A stretch of DNA of 64,000 bases. Origin: Scylla paramamosain (Eukaryota; Arthropoda; Malacostraca; Decapoda; Portunidae). Positions 9,201-20,442 of the stretch are shown in pieces. The notes under the pieces were generated by a model. The model was not told the DNA's origin. It saw only the letters and a program-made list of their open reading frames with translations, and ran no database searches. The translations under genes were made by a program, and so were the position numbers. The stretch is taken from the NCBI RefSeq assembly GCF_035594125.1, contig NC_087192.1:11977001-12041000 (forward strand). Direction: 5' to 3'. How positions within the stretch are numbered: the first letter of the stretch is position 1; the number at the start of each line of letters is the position of its first letter.

Positions 9201-9795
9201 TTTCTGTTTAATCATTTTAACAACCTTTTCCATTAGTATGCTGTTATTTACCTTAGTTTGCTCTTCCACAATCTTCCTTAAGTTGACCTTTTTCTCCTTT
9301 TCCTTCTTCCAAATTTTCTGCTGTACATTCAGCTCATCAACCTTGCCTTCATACTCCATTGTTTTCTTCTCATATGATGTCGATGATTCGCACCTTTCCA
9401 AACTTCCTCTCAGCAATCAAAATTTCAACCATTCTTTCTCACTTTAACATTCTTATTCGCATCTCTCTCATTTCACTCTCCAGCTTAACAATCTCTCTTC
9501 TCATTACGCTTTCTTCATTTCTTTCATCCTCTCCAAAACCTGATAAAATCTTTATCTTATCTTTGGGATATTCCCAGTTGGAGAGGTAAACAAAGTATGG
9601 GCCAAGGTGGCCTCTCTTCCCCGTTCATCATGGCAGTTACTGCACTTCCCACAAACTTTTTTGGAGACAGGACAACAACAAGCAATACTAATGCAACTCC
9701 CACCTTAGTATCCACTACCAGGGACAGCTCTCAGTGATGTAAACAGCAGAATATTAGCAGCGGTATTTGTTGATGTCCTTTCTGTCCACCATCTT
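9201..9795 (-). mobile_element. LINE A1, 5' end and start of ORF1
   Basis: The minus strand gives the 5' region and an ORF1 N-terminus rich in Lys and Glu with heptad-like spacing (LNVQQKIWKKEKEKK, then VEEQTKVNNSILMEKVVK; 9180-9416), a likely coiled coil for trimer formation. A stop splits it from the upstream part. It is followed, after the MITE and MULE, by the RRM-like part of ORF1. The 5' border is near the GTGTGT tract at 9796. Confidence 0.6.
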
Positions 9796-10201
9796 TGTGT
9801 GTGTATTTACGTAGTTGTATTGTACAGGGCATGAGCCAAAGCTCATTTTGTCCTGTCTCCATAACCATATTTATCCATTCTCTTCAAACATGTGTACAGT
9901 GTTTGCCGGAACCACCTCTTCCTTCAAATCATTCCAGATTTCAATAGTTCTATATGGGAAGCTGTATTTCTTGATCTCACTTGAACATCTACTCTTCTTT
10001 ATTTTCTTTCCATGTCTCCTCCTCTGCCTCTCTCCCTTCTCCATCTGTGGTACTAAGTCATTTATGTATATTCTTTCTATATTTACTAATTTGTGCATTG
10101 TTATCAGGTCTCCTCTTTCTCTTCTCTCAGTGTTGATAATCCCATCTCTTCAAATCTTTCAAGTCATCGTCGCTATCCTCTGTATTCTTTCCAGCTTCTG
10201 T

Positions 10202-10232
<31 letters not shown>

Positions 10233-10550
10233 TGTGGAGCCCAAACTACTGCTGCATATTCCAATTTAGATCGTATCATGCTTGTTATAATTTTCTTCAT
10301 CACTTGTTTATCTAAACAGTTAAACGCTGCCCTGATGTTTGTTAACAAGCTGTATGTAGAACCGAATATCCCGTTTATGTGTCTTTCAGGTGATACTGTG
10401 TCCTGAATCATTACTCCCAAATCTTTTCTTCACTACTTCATTATTATTTCACCTCCCATTTTGTACTCTTACAAAGGTCTCTTTACTTTTTCCTATTTCC
10501 AACATGTGGCCTTTTCTGGCGTTAAATCCTAGTTTACATTGTAACGTTGT
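9796..10550 (-). mobile_element. LINE family A, copy A1b, 3' fragment with short GT/AC tail
   Basis: On the minus strand the fragment encodes the end of RT (SKLEYAAVVWAPHKNK near 10230; EIWNDLKEEVVPANTVHMF near 9900), then a 3' UTR ending CTACGTAAATACACACA at 9796-9815. The 5' end is truncated near 10550. A1b ends exactly where A1 begins, so one inserted beside the other. Confidence 0.7.
10201..10229. repeat. (TTTA)n microsatellite
   Basis: About seven tandem TTTA units inside LINE A1b. Confidence 0.9.
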
Positions 10551-10870
10551 CTTAGTTAACCCTTAAGTGTAGCGTGGTTTTCAAAGAACAAGGAGCAGTT
10601 TCACTGGTAACTAAAACAAACACTACAAAATCTTTTTATTTTTATCTTTTATTTATTTTATTTTATTTTGTTTATTGTTTTTTAATATTGTATCACATAT
10701 TACAATACATACAATTACAATTAAAAGTCAGGTATGGTATTGTGTTCCAATTAAACCATACTGTATTTCATATTAGTATTGCTTTTTTTTATTAGATAAT
10801 ACTATTGTAATTTGTTTAGGGTTTGTTGATAGTATTACCTAAATGTTTAGCAATCTGTTTTCACATGTTT
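10551..10870. other. AT-rich unassigned stretch
   Basis: T- and A-rich spacer with several TTTATTTT runs; no coding signal or repeat border seen. Confidence 0.5.
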
Positions 10871-12371
10871 TCTGCCACTCAATAAACTCCGCCATCACAA
10901 TCGCGACCAGGCAGTGGTCGGAGTCAGATGTGGGGTCAGACGTGGGGTCAGATCCACGCTCCCTCTGACCTACCCTAAATACCACGTGTGTCGCTCCCGC
11001 CTCATTCAATCATCATGTCTGTTAAAAGTGACCAAGTGCCAGTGTCGAACAATGGTTCAGGAAAGCGGGTAAGGGCACGTTCTGCTTCAGCGTTTACAAA
11101 GCACTCCACACCCAAGAAAGTGGCCTGTAACCTGCTGGAGGACAGCAGCAGTGATGAGCACTCACCAAAATGAGCCACCCGCAGCCTCCAGCTTCTCCCT
11201 TGGTTTCAGGACAACACTACTGAAGCGAACTGGGCCCCACTCGACCTCTCCATCTGCAGCGACTTGGTGCAGCAGCAGGACGGCGGTGAGAAGGAACGAG
11301 AATGGACCACCGTCACGTCCAGCTGGGCTCGCCACCTCCAGCCCCCAAAGCCCAAGTTCAAGCTGGGCAGCCTGGGTGACCACTAGAACTCCTACCGAGC
11401 CATCTCTACCCTTGAGAAGGAGTATCCGACCCTTCGGATACAGGTAAGGGTTAACCTCAGGGGCAAGCACATGGTCACGCCCAAGGACAAGGATTCCATG
11501 GCATTCCTGTACAGCATCGCGGAAGAAGGTAACAAGGTGCTCCTCCTCGACCACAGCAAAAGGAGGCACAAGTTGGTGCTGGAGCACTGCCCGCTCGACC
11601 TGACTCTCAAGGCAGTAGAGGCTCACCCTCAGGTGGCCTCCATCTAGTGCCAGGAGGGACAAGCTGCCCACAAAACAGGTGCTACTTGTGTCTGTGGGGC
11701 CGCCGCCCACCAAGTTGGACCTTGGCTGCTGGGGAAAATAATCCCTGTGCCGGTAAGATGTTATAGGTGCCAACACTATAACTACCTGCAGACACGGTGT
11801 AAACATGCCGTCAGGTGTGGCATGTGCAGCCTGCCCCACCTGATGGAGGAGTGCATTGCCCGCCATAAGGCCAACGAGGCAACCACCACCAGGTGTCCCA
11901 ACTGTGGGAAAAACCACCACATGTGGTGCTATGAGAGGCTCTGTAGGATGCCCCAACCACGCCAGCAGCAACAATAGCAAGCTCAGGCGCCACCAAGGTG
12001 GCAATGATGATGTTGCCCCAAAGCATCACAGGGGCAGCCCCGACAGCAGGCCGCCCAGCCCCAGCAGCAGCAGTATCCACCACGTGGCTAGCCAGCACAG
12101 CATTCCTATGGACCCACTCCACCTCCAGTCAGGTCAGCGTAAGTCCCACGGCAGGTCCCTTCAGCCATCCTCCCACCCCCCTTCCCAGCCAGCGGCACGG
12201 CCGGAAGGTAGGATTAGCCATCATGATCCTCTCCACAGCGTGCCCACCTGTCTCAGCAAGGAAACCTGCACGGTGGTCAACTGCATCATACCATGACGCA
12301 GGACGATCTGGACGCGCTCCTCCACCAGGAGATGGCCATGGCCATCTCTGAGTGCAACCTCCTGCCACCAC
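10871..12371 (+). mobile_element. LINE family C, 5' UTR and gag-like ORF1
   Basis: GC-rich sequence begins abruptly near 10880, with a repeated GTCAGAYGTGGGGTCAGA motif at about 10920-10955 typical of a LINE 5' region. A gag-like ORF1 with zinc knuckles follows. It stops at 12371 where the 5' UTR of a family B LINE begins. The RT and RNase H part at 19179-22200, same strand and base composition, is probably the rest of this element or family. Confidence 0.65.
11014..12300 (+). pseudogene. Gag-like ORF1 of LINE C (zinc-knuckle RNA-binding protein)
   Basis: The first ATG at 11014 starts a Ser/Arg/Lys-rich N-terminus (MSVKSDQVPVSN) that stops at 11173 by frameshift. In another frame, an RRM-like gag region follows (YRAISTLEKEYPTLRIQV, LRGKHMVTPKDKDSMAFLY, 11380-11530), with stops at about 11386 and 11647. 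The zinc knuckles at 11760-11960 read CYRCQHYNYLQTRC, CGMCSLPHLMEEC and CPNCGKNHHMWC. Jockey and I-type LINEs encode such proteins to coat their RNA. Multiple frame breaks make it a relic. The 280-codon antisense frame here is a shadow of the GC-rich sequence. Confidence 0.7.
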
Positions 12372-13450
12372 CTTGTGTCTCACAATCTCACAACACAAGG
12401 GGGCAGTCACAGCCTGCCCTCTAAAGACAACTCTCTTCCTCCGCATAAAACTACAAGCAACTAATAACACACATACCCTTCACTCAAAATTTTAAAATCA
12501 TAATGGTGACTCCTACACCAGCCTCGGAGTCCCCATCTCGGGAAGGGACCATAAATGTCCCCATGTCGGACTGCCTTTCTGTCGATGACCTTAAGTGTCT
12601 TGACACCCCCCTCAACTTTTTCTTCATTAACTTTTGCAACATTCGCGGTCTAAGATCTAAATTTCAATCTGTAGAACACCACCTCTCCTCTTCTAAACCT
12701 CATCTTCTTTTCCTCACTGAAACTCAGGTGTCTGAGGCAATGGACAGTAGCCCCTTTTCGGTTCCCTCCTACTTTCTCTATCCTCATTCTCGATCCAAAG
12801 CTGGATGTTGCATTTATGTGAGCACTGACTTAACCTGCTCTCGTGCCCACGCTCTTGAATCTTCCGAGTTTTCCACCATCTGACTACGACTACAGAGTCA
12901 CTCTCAAACTAAACTTATCAGTGCTGTATACCTCTCACCTAACTCCTCTGACTATAAGAAATTCTTTGACTACTTAACTTCCAAAGTGGAGCACATTCTG
13001 ACCCTCTTCCCTTTTGCAGAGATCTCCATTCTTGGAGACTTCAATGTTCACCACCAGCTTTGGCTTTCCTCTCCCTTCACTGACCATCCTTGTGAACTAG
13101 CCTTCAACTTTGCTATCCTCCACAACCTAAAGAAATTGGTGCCCTACTCGTATTCCTGGCCCTCTTGGAGATACACCCAACATTCTCGACCTTTTCCTGA
13201 CCTCTAATCCTTCTGCTTATGCTGTCACCCTTTCTTCTCTGTTGGGCTCCTCCAATCACAATCTCATATCTGTATCTTGTCCTATCGCTCCAATCCCTCC
13301 TAAGGATTCCCCTAAACAAAGGTGCCTCTGGCGTTTTGCCTCTGCTAGTTGGGGGGACTTGAGGAGGTATTTTGCTGATTTTCCTTGGAATGACTACTGT
13401 GTCAGAGACCCATCTTTGTGTGCTGAGCACATAACAGAGGTGATAGTGCC
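12372..13450 (+). mobile_element. LINE family B, copy B1: 5' UTR and endonuclease
   Basis: The segment starts TTGTGTCTCACAA, the same start as copy B3 at about 15613, and runs through a 130-base 5' UTR into ORF2. It ends within ORF2 just after ITEVIV and meets an oligo(T) and an antisense B segment. The B2 segment begins, in element coordinates, only a few bases beyond this point. Confidence 0.8.
12503..13450 (+). pseudogene. LINE B1 ORF2 endonuclease domain
   Basis: ATG at 12503 starts a protein whose family consensus continues to an EN-RT polyprotein. AP-endonuclease motifs: [22 protein letters not shown] (catalytic Glu), [11 protein letters not shown] (Asp and Asn of GDFN) and, after a frameshift near 13140, the GSSNHN equivalent of the usual SDHN. 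A TGA at about 12881 and the frameshift inactivate it. The EN nicks target DNA for target-primed reverse transcription in this family. Confidence 0.75.
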
Positions 13451-15502
13451 TTTTTTTTTTTTTATGTAGGAAGGATACTGGCCAAGGGCAACAAAAATCC
13501 AATAAAAAAAAATGCCCACTGAAATGTCAGTCCCATAAAATTGATTAATAAGTGTCTTGAAACCTCCCTCTTGAAGGAATTCAAGTCATAGCAAGGTGGA
13601 AATACAGAAGCAGGCAGGGAGTTCCAGAGTTTACTAGAGAAAGGGATGAATGATTGAGAGTACTGGGTAACTCTTGCATTAGAGAGGTGGACAGAATAGG
13701 GGTGAGAGAAAGAAGAAAGTCTTGTGCAACGAGACCATGGGAGGAGGGGAGGCATGCAGTTAGCAAGATCAGAAGAGTAATTAGCATGAAAATAGCGGTA
13801 GAAGACAGCTAGAGATGCAACATTGTGGCGGTGAGAGAGAGGCTGAAGACAGTCAGTTAGAGAAGGGGAGTTGATGACACGAAAAGTTTTCGATTCCACC
13901 CTGTCTAGAAGAGCAGTATGAGTGGAACCCACCCAGACATGTGAAGCATACTCCATACATGGACGGATAAAGCCTTTGTACAGAGTTAGCAGCTTGGGGG
14001 GGTGAGACAAACTGGCGGAGACGTCTCAGAACGCCTAACTTCATAGAAGCTGTTTTAGCTAGAGATGAAATGTGAAGTTTCCAGTTCAGATTATAAGTAA
14101 AGGACAGACCAAGGATGTTCAGTGTAGAAGAGGGGGGCAGTTGAGTATCATTGAAGAAGAGGGGATAGTTGTCTGGAAGGTTGTGTTGAGTTGATAGATG
14201 GAGGAATTGAGTTTTTGAAATATTGAACAATACCAAGTTTGCTCTGCCCCAATCAGAAATTTTAGAAAGATCAGAAGTCAAGCGTTCTGTGGCTTCCCTG
14301 CGTGAAAAGTTTACCTCCTGAAGGGTTGGACGTCTATGAAAAGACGTGAAAAAGTGCAGGGTGGTATCATCAGCATAGGAGTGGATAGGACAAGAAGTTT
14401 GGTTTAGAAGATCATTAATGAATGATAAGAAGAGAGTGAGTGATAGGACAGAACCCTGATGAACAGTGACCGTCTACCACAGCAGCAATAGAATGGTCAG
14501 AAAGGAAACTTGAGATGAAGTTACAGAGAGAAGGAGAGAAGCCGTAGGAGGGTAGTTTGGAAATCAAAGCTTTGTGCCAGGCTCTATCAAAAGCTTTTGA
14601 TATGTCCAAGGCAACAGCAAAAGTTTCACCAAAATCTCTAAAAGAGGATGACCTAGACTCAGTAAGGAAAACCAGAAGATCACCAGTAGAGCGGCCTTGA
14701 CGGAACCCATACTGGCGATCAGATAGAAGGTTGTGAAGTGATAGATGTTTAAGAATCTTCCTGTTGATGATAGATTCAAAAACTTTAGATAGGCAGGAAA
14801 TTAAAGCAATAGGACAGTAGTTTGAGGGATTAGAACGGTCACCCTTTTTAGGAACAGGCTGAATGTAGGCAAACTTCCAGCAAGAAGGAAAGGTAGATGT
14901 TGACAGACAGAGCTGAAAGAGTTGGACTAGGCAAGGTGCAAGCACAGAGGCACAGTTTCGGAGAACAATAGGAGGGACCCCATCAGGTCCATAAGCCTTC
15001 TGAGGGTTAGGCCAGCGAGGGCATGGAAAACATCATTGCAAAGAATTTTAATAGGTGGCATGAAGTTGTCAGAGTGTGGAGGAGAGGAAGGAACAAGCCC
15101 AGAATCGTCCAAGGTAGAGTTTTAACAAAGGTTTGAGCGAAGAGTTCAGCTTTAGAAATAGATGTGCTAGCAGTGGTGCCATCTGGTTGAAATAAAGAAG
15201 GGAAAGAAGAAGAAGCAAAGTTATAGGAGATATTTTTGGCTAGATGCCAGAAGTCATGAGGGGAGTTAGATCTTGAAAGGTTTTGACACTTTCTGTTAAT
15301 GAAAGAGTCTTTGGCTAGTTGGAGAACAGACTTGACATGGTTCTGGGCAGAAACATAAAGTGCATGAGATTCTGGTGATGGAAGGATTAAGTACCTTTTG
15401 TGGGCCACCTCTCTATCATGTATAGCCCGAGAACAAGCTGTGTTAAACCAAGGTTTGGAAGGTTTAGGTCGAGAAAAAGAGTGAGGAATGTACACCTCCA
15501 TT
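13451..15502 (-). mobile_element. LINE family B, segment B2: RT and 3' end, inverted relative to B1
   Basis: The minus-strand segment ends in oligo(T) at 13451-13463 (its poly(A)) after the family 3' end TTGGCCAGTATCC. Reading from 15502 it encodes the EN-RT linker ([20 protein letters not shown]), RT with NYCPIALISCLSKVFES, QYGFRQGRSTGD, DISKAFDRAWHK, then the thumb and C-terminal region ending HLLINF. The palm YADD region is frameshifted. Its 5' breakpoint lies about 6-10 bases downstream of the B1 3' breakpoint in element coordinates, so B1 and B2 look like one element with its 3' half flipped. Confidence 0.8.
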
Positions 15503-15612
15503 CAGTAGACACCCGCCGAAATGATAATTATTCCCAGTGAGGTCTAAAGCACTGTTCAGGGGTGCTGTGAACTTATCATTAAACCCAGCTGTGACCTCAC
15601 TGTACGTTTCCC
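15503..15612. other. Short unassigned spacer between B2 and B3
   Basis: About 110 bases (CAGTAGACACCCGCCG onward) that match neither B copy. It may be original flank or LINE C sequence. Confidence 0.4.
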
Positions 15613-16763
15613 TTTGTGTCTCACAACACAAGGGGGCAGTCATAGCCTGTCCTCTAAAGAGAATTCTCTTCCTCCACACAAAACTACAAGCACCTAATAA
15701 CACACACACCCTTCACTCAAGAATTTTAAAATCATAATGGTGACTCCTACACTAGCCTTGGAGTTCCCATCTGGGGAGGGGACCATAAATATCCCCAGGT
15801 CGGACTGCCTTTCTGCCGATGACCCTAAGTGTCTTGACACCCCCCTCAACTTTTTCTTCATTAATTTCTGTAACATTTGCTTTCTAAGATCTAATTTTCA
15901 ATCAGTAGAACACCACCTCTCCTCTTCTAAACCTCATCTTCTTTTCCTCACTGAAACTCAGGTGTCTGAGGCAACAAACAGTAGCCCCTTTTCTGTTCCC
16001 TCCTACTTTCTCTATCCTCATTTTCGATCCAAAGCTGGATGCTGCGTTTATGTGCGCAGTGACTTAACCTGCTCTCGTGCCCATGCTCTTGAATCTTCCA
16101 AATTTTCCACCATCTGGCTACGACTACAGAGTCACTCTCAAACTAAATTTATGTGTGCTGTATACCTCTTACCTAACTCCTCTGACTATAAGAAATTCTT
16201 TGACTACTTAACTTCCAAAGTCGAGCACATTCTGACTCTCTTCCCTTTTGCAGAGATCTCCATTCTTGGAGACTTTAATGTTCACCACCAGCTTTGGCTT
16301 TTCTCTCCCTTCACTGACCATCCTGGTGAACTAGCCTATAATTTTGCTATCCTCCACGACCTAGAGCAATTGGTGCAACACCCTACTCATATTTCTGACC
16401 GTCTTGGAGATATGCCCAACATTCTCGACCTTTTCCTGACCTCTAATCTTTCTGCTTATGCTGTCACCCTTTTTTCTCCGTTGGGCTCCTCCGATCACAA
16501 TCTCTTTTCTGTATCTTGTCCTATCACTCCAATCCCTCCTCAGGATCCCCCTAAGCGAAGGTACCTCTGGCGTTTTGCCTCTGCTAGTTGGGGGGACCTG
16601 AGGAGGTATTTTGCTGATTTTCCTTGGAATGACTACTGCTTCCGTGTCAGAGACCCATCTTTGTGTGCTGAGCGCATAACAGAGGTGATAGTGTCTGGCA
16701 TGGAGGCATACATTCTTCACTCATTTTCTCGTCCTAAACCTTCTAAACCTTGGTTTAACACAG
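15613..16763 (+). mobile_element. LINE family B, copy B3: 5' UTR and endonuclease
   Basis: Begins with the same 5' UTR as B1 and carries a 347-codon open frame (15737-16780) covering the complete endonuclease: [26 protein letters not shown] and [13 protein letters not shown]. It breaks off after SKPWFNTA and joins a second B copy in the same orientation through a short CTT overlap. EN residues all look intact, but there is no RT. Confidence 0.8.
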
Positions 16764-19028
16764 CTTCTTTTCCTCACTGATACTCATGTGTCTGAGGCAA
16801 CTGACAATAGCCCCTTGTCTGTTCCCTCCTACTTTTTCTATTCTCATTTTCAATCCAAAGCTGGATGTTGCGTTTATGTGCGCAACGGTTTAACCTGCTC
16901 TTGTGCCCATGCTCTTGAATCTTGTGAGTTTTCCACCATCTGGCTACAACTACAGAGTCACTCTCAAACTAAATTTATCTGTGCTGTATATCTCTCAGCT
17001 AACTCCTCTGACTATAAGAAATTCTCTGTGATTCCTTTACTTCCAAAGTGGAGCACATTCCCTTTTGCAGAGATCTCCATTCTTGGAGACTTCAATGTTC
17101 ACCAGCTTTGGCTTTCCTCTCCCTTCACTGACTATCCTGGCGAACTAGCCTTCAACTTTGCTATACTCCATGACCTAGAGAAATTCGTGAAGCACCCTAC
17201 TCATATTCCTGACTGTCTTGGAGATACACCCAACATTCTTGACCTTTTCCTGACCTCTAATCCTTCTACTTATGCTGTCACCCTCTTTTCTCCGTTGGGT
17301 TACTCCAACCACAATCTCATATCTTTATCTTGTCCTATCGCTCCAATCCCTCCTCGGGATCCCCCTAAGCAAAGGTGCCTCTGCTAGTTGGGGGGACCTG
17401 AGGAGGAATTTCGCTGACTTTCCTTGGAATGACTACTGCTTCCATGTCAGAGACCTGTCTTTTTGTGCTGACAGCATACCAGAGGTGATAGTGTCTAGCA
17501 TGAAGGCGTATATTCCTCACTCTTTTTCTCAACCTAATCTTTCCAAACCTTGGTTCAACACAGCTTGTTCTCATGTTCCTAAAAAGGGTGACCGCTCTAA
17601 TCCCTCAAACTACCGTCCTATTGCTTTAATTTCCTGCTTATCTAAAGTTTTTTAATCTATCCTCAACAGGAAGATTCTTAAACATCTATCACTTCACAAC
17701 CTTCTATCTGATCGCCAGTATGGGTTCCGTCAAGGCCGCTCTACTGGTGATCTTCTGGCTTTCCTTACTGAGTCTTGGTCATCCTCTTTTAGAGATTTTG
17801 GTGAAACTTTTGCTGTTGCCTTGGACATATCAAAAGCCTTTGATAGAGTTTGGCACAAAGCTTTGATTTCCAAACTACCCTCCTATGGTTTCTATCCTTC
17901 TCTCTGTAACTTCATCTCAAGTTTCCTTTCTGACCGTTCTATTGCTGCTGTGGTAGACGGTCACTGTTCTTCTCCTAAATCTATTAAGAGTGGTGTTCCT
18001 CAGGGTTCTGTCCTGTCACACACTCTCTTCTTATTATTCATTAATGATCTTCTAAACCAAACTTCTTGTCCTATCCACTCCTACTCTGATGATACCACCC
18101 TGCACTTTTCCACGTCTTTTCATAGACGTCCAACCCTTCAGGAGGTAAACATATCACGCAGGGAAGCCACAGAACGCCTGACTTCTGATCTTTCTAAAAT
18201 TTCTGATTGAGGCAGAGCAAACTTGGTATTGTTCAATGCCTCAAAAACTCAATTCCTCCATCTATCAACTCAACACAACCTTCCAGACAACTATGCCCTC
18301 TTCTTCAATGACACTCAACTGTCCCCCTCTTCTACACTGAACATCCTCGGTCTGTCCTTTACTTATAATCTGAACTGGAAACTTCACATCTCATCTCTAG
18401 CTAAAACAGTTTCTATGAAGTTAGGTGTTCTGAGGCATCTCCACCAGTTTTTCTCACCCCCCCAGCTGCTAACTCTGTACAAGGGCCTTATCTGTCCATG
18501 TATGGAGTATGCTTCACATGTCTGGGGGGGTTCCACTCATACTGCTCTTCTAGACAGGGTGGAATCAAAAGCTTTCTGTCTCATCAACTCCTCTCCTCTA
18601 ACTGACTGTCTTCAGCCTCTCTCTCACCGCCGCAATGTTGCATATCTAGCTGTCTTCTACCGCTATTTTCATGCTAACTGCTCTTCTGATCTTGCTAACT
18701 GCATGCCTCCCCTCCTTCTGCGGCCTCGCTGCACAAGACTTTCTTCTTTCTCTCACCCCTATTCTGTCCACCTTTCTAACGCAAGAGTTAACCAGTATTC
18801 TCAATCATTCATCCCTTTCTCTGGTAAACTCTGGAACTCCCTGTCTGCTTCTGTATTTCCACCTTCCTATGACTTGAATTCCTTCAAGAAGGAGGTTTCA
18901 AGACACTTATCCACCAATTTTTGACCACTGCTTTGACCCTTTTATGGGACTGGCATTTCAGTGGGCATTTTTTTTATTAGATTTATGTTGCCCTTGGCCA
19001 GTATCCTTCCTACATAAAAAAGAAAAAA
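16764..19028 (+). mobile_element. LINE family B, copy B4: partial EN, RT and 3' end, linker deleted
   Basis: B4 starts in mid-EN (LLFLTDTH level), runs to FNTACSH at 17573 and jumps straight into the RT motif VPKKGDRSNPSNYRPI. About 700 bases of the EN-RT linker are missing. RT then continues: QYGFRQGRSTGD, DISKAFDRVWHK (17824), SGVPQGSVLS, the catalytic box as YSDDTTLHF (YADD in the family), and the thumb to HLSTNF at 18924. The 3' UTR ends TTGGCCAGTATCCTTCC plus poly(A) at 19013-19028. Confidence 0.8.
17821..18924 (+). pseudogene. LINE B4 reverse transcriptase, palm to C-terminus
   Basis: Two frames (17821-18210 and 18223-18924) are parts of one RT split by a TGA at 18208. The first holds DISKAFDRVWHK, SGVPQGSVLS and Y-S-DD. 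The second holds the [14 protein letters not shown] segment, GVLRHLHQFF and the conserved tail KLWNSLSASVFPPSYDLNSFK. One stop and the missing linker inactivate it; otherwise it is well preserved. Confidence 0.75.
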
Positions 19029-19178
19029 AAATGCTATACATGATAGAGAGGTGGCCCACAACAGGTACTTAAGCCTTCCATCACCAGAATCTCATGCACT
19101 TTATATTTCTGCCTGGAACCATGGCAAGTTTGTTCTCCAACGAGTCAAAAACTCCTTCATTAACAGGGTGTCAAAATC
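19029..19178 (+). mobile_element. LINE family B, 150-base fragment B5
   Basis: CTATACATGATAGAGAGGTGG through AACAGGGTGTCAAAATC encodes the IHDREVAH to FINRKCQN part of the B linker, the very region missing from B4. It sits directly after the B4 poly(A). Confidence 0.65.
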
Positions 19179-19399
19179 TAAAATGGGGACGTGACACTGT
19201 TGGCCATGCTCAACGCCTCATGGTTAGTGGGCTGCCTGTTGCCCTGGAAGGAAGCCGACATTCAGCCGATTCCAAAGCCAAGAGAGCCCGCCAAGATTAG
19301 ACCCATCTCTCTCTTCAGCTGCACAGCTAAAAGAGCTGAGAGGATGGTGCTTGTGTGGCTACAATGGCATGTGGGGCCCTCTCACCCACATGTGTTTGA

Positions 19400-19400
19400 C

Positions 19401-19449
<49 letters not shown>

Positions 19450-19460
19450 GTTATTATTAT
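19400..19460. repeat. (ATT)n microsatellite
   Basis: About 20 ATT/TTA units with one G interruption, inside the LINE C RT. The following 300 bases (to 19758) are AT-rich and do not match the LINE. Confidence 0.9.
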
Positions 19461-19758
19461 TTTATTACCATTTTATTGACCAACACAGAATCATAATATT
19501 ACAAAACTTGACATGTTATAGTTACAATAAGCAATGACGCTGTTGTTCCATTACAAAATAGTTGAAACTAAAACAAAAACTAAACATAAGATCTAAAAGA
19601 ATTCAAGAATACAATAATGCAATTTTTCTATACAATACATTATGATAAAAAATAGAGAGATAGAATATAATATAAGAATATAATGCAATATGCTATGATA
19701 AATTAATATAAAAGCAATACAGTAATAAAATGCAATGAAATACACTACATTAACAGAA

Positions 19759-19948
19759 CACAAAAAACAATATAGTAGTGACACCTGTAGAGTGAGCACA
19801 GCAGACAGCATCCTCACCCTGGTGAACCAAATCAACCACCGCCCAGTTGTTATTGTCGTCATCGACCTCTAGAAGGCATTCAAGGTAGCCAGCCCTCACA
19901 CCATCCTCGACACACTTGTGAGGAAAGGGTTGCAAGGAAGGCTGCTGG
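19759..19948 (+). repeat. Inverted repeat, left arm (about 190 bp)
   Basis: From CACAAAAAACAATATAGTAG to GGAAGGCTGCTGG. The reverse complement recurs at 20249-20442 with roughly 90 percent identity by eye. The arm includes RT coding sequence and the preceding AT-rich 25 bases. Confidence 0.8.
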
Positions 19949-20248
19949 CCTGGCGCCGCGACTAGCTGCAGCACCGCTGTGCCAATGTTAGGTTCCAGGG
20001 ACTGAGGTCGAGCTTCAAGGAATTCGAGAACGCCCCAGGGTGGCATCCTCAGCCCCTGCTATTCAACTTGCTGATGGAGCAGCTGGTGGCACTGCCTTTT
20101 CATGCAGGCACCATCCTGCTGAGCTACGCCAATGACCTTGCCCTCATGGTCACCGGAAGGGGCAACAAGCTCAGGAGGATGCAGTAAGCCCTCGACCTCA
20201 TCAGTGGGAAGTGCCAGGACCTGGGGCTCGAGATCTCGGCAGTGAAGT

Positions 20249-20442
20249 CCCAGCAGCCTTCCTCGCAACCCTTTCCTCACAAGTGTGTCAAGGATGGTGT
20301 GAGGGCTGGTTAGCTCAAATGCCTTCTAGAGGTTGATGAAAACAATAACAGCTGGGCGGTGGTCGATTTGGTTCACCAGGGTGAGGATGCTGTCTGCCGT
20401 GCTCACTCTGCAGGTGTGTCACTACTATATTGTTTTTTTGTG
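20249..20442 (-). repeat. Inverted repeat, right arm (about 190 bp)
   Basis: CCAGCAGCCTTCCTCGCAAC to TATATTGTTTTTTTGTG, the inverted partner of 19759-19948. The spacer of about 300 bases holds the middle of the RT palm. Confidence 0.8.

Noticed and set aside
11162..12004. 280-codon minus-strand frame
   Set aside because: Lies antisense to the gag-like ORF1 in GC-rich DNA, where long shadow frames are expected; no domain seen.
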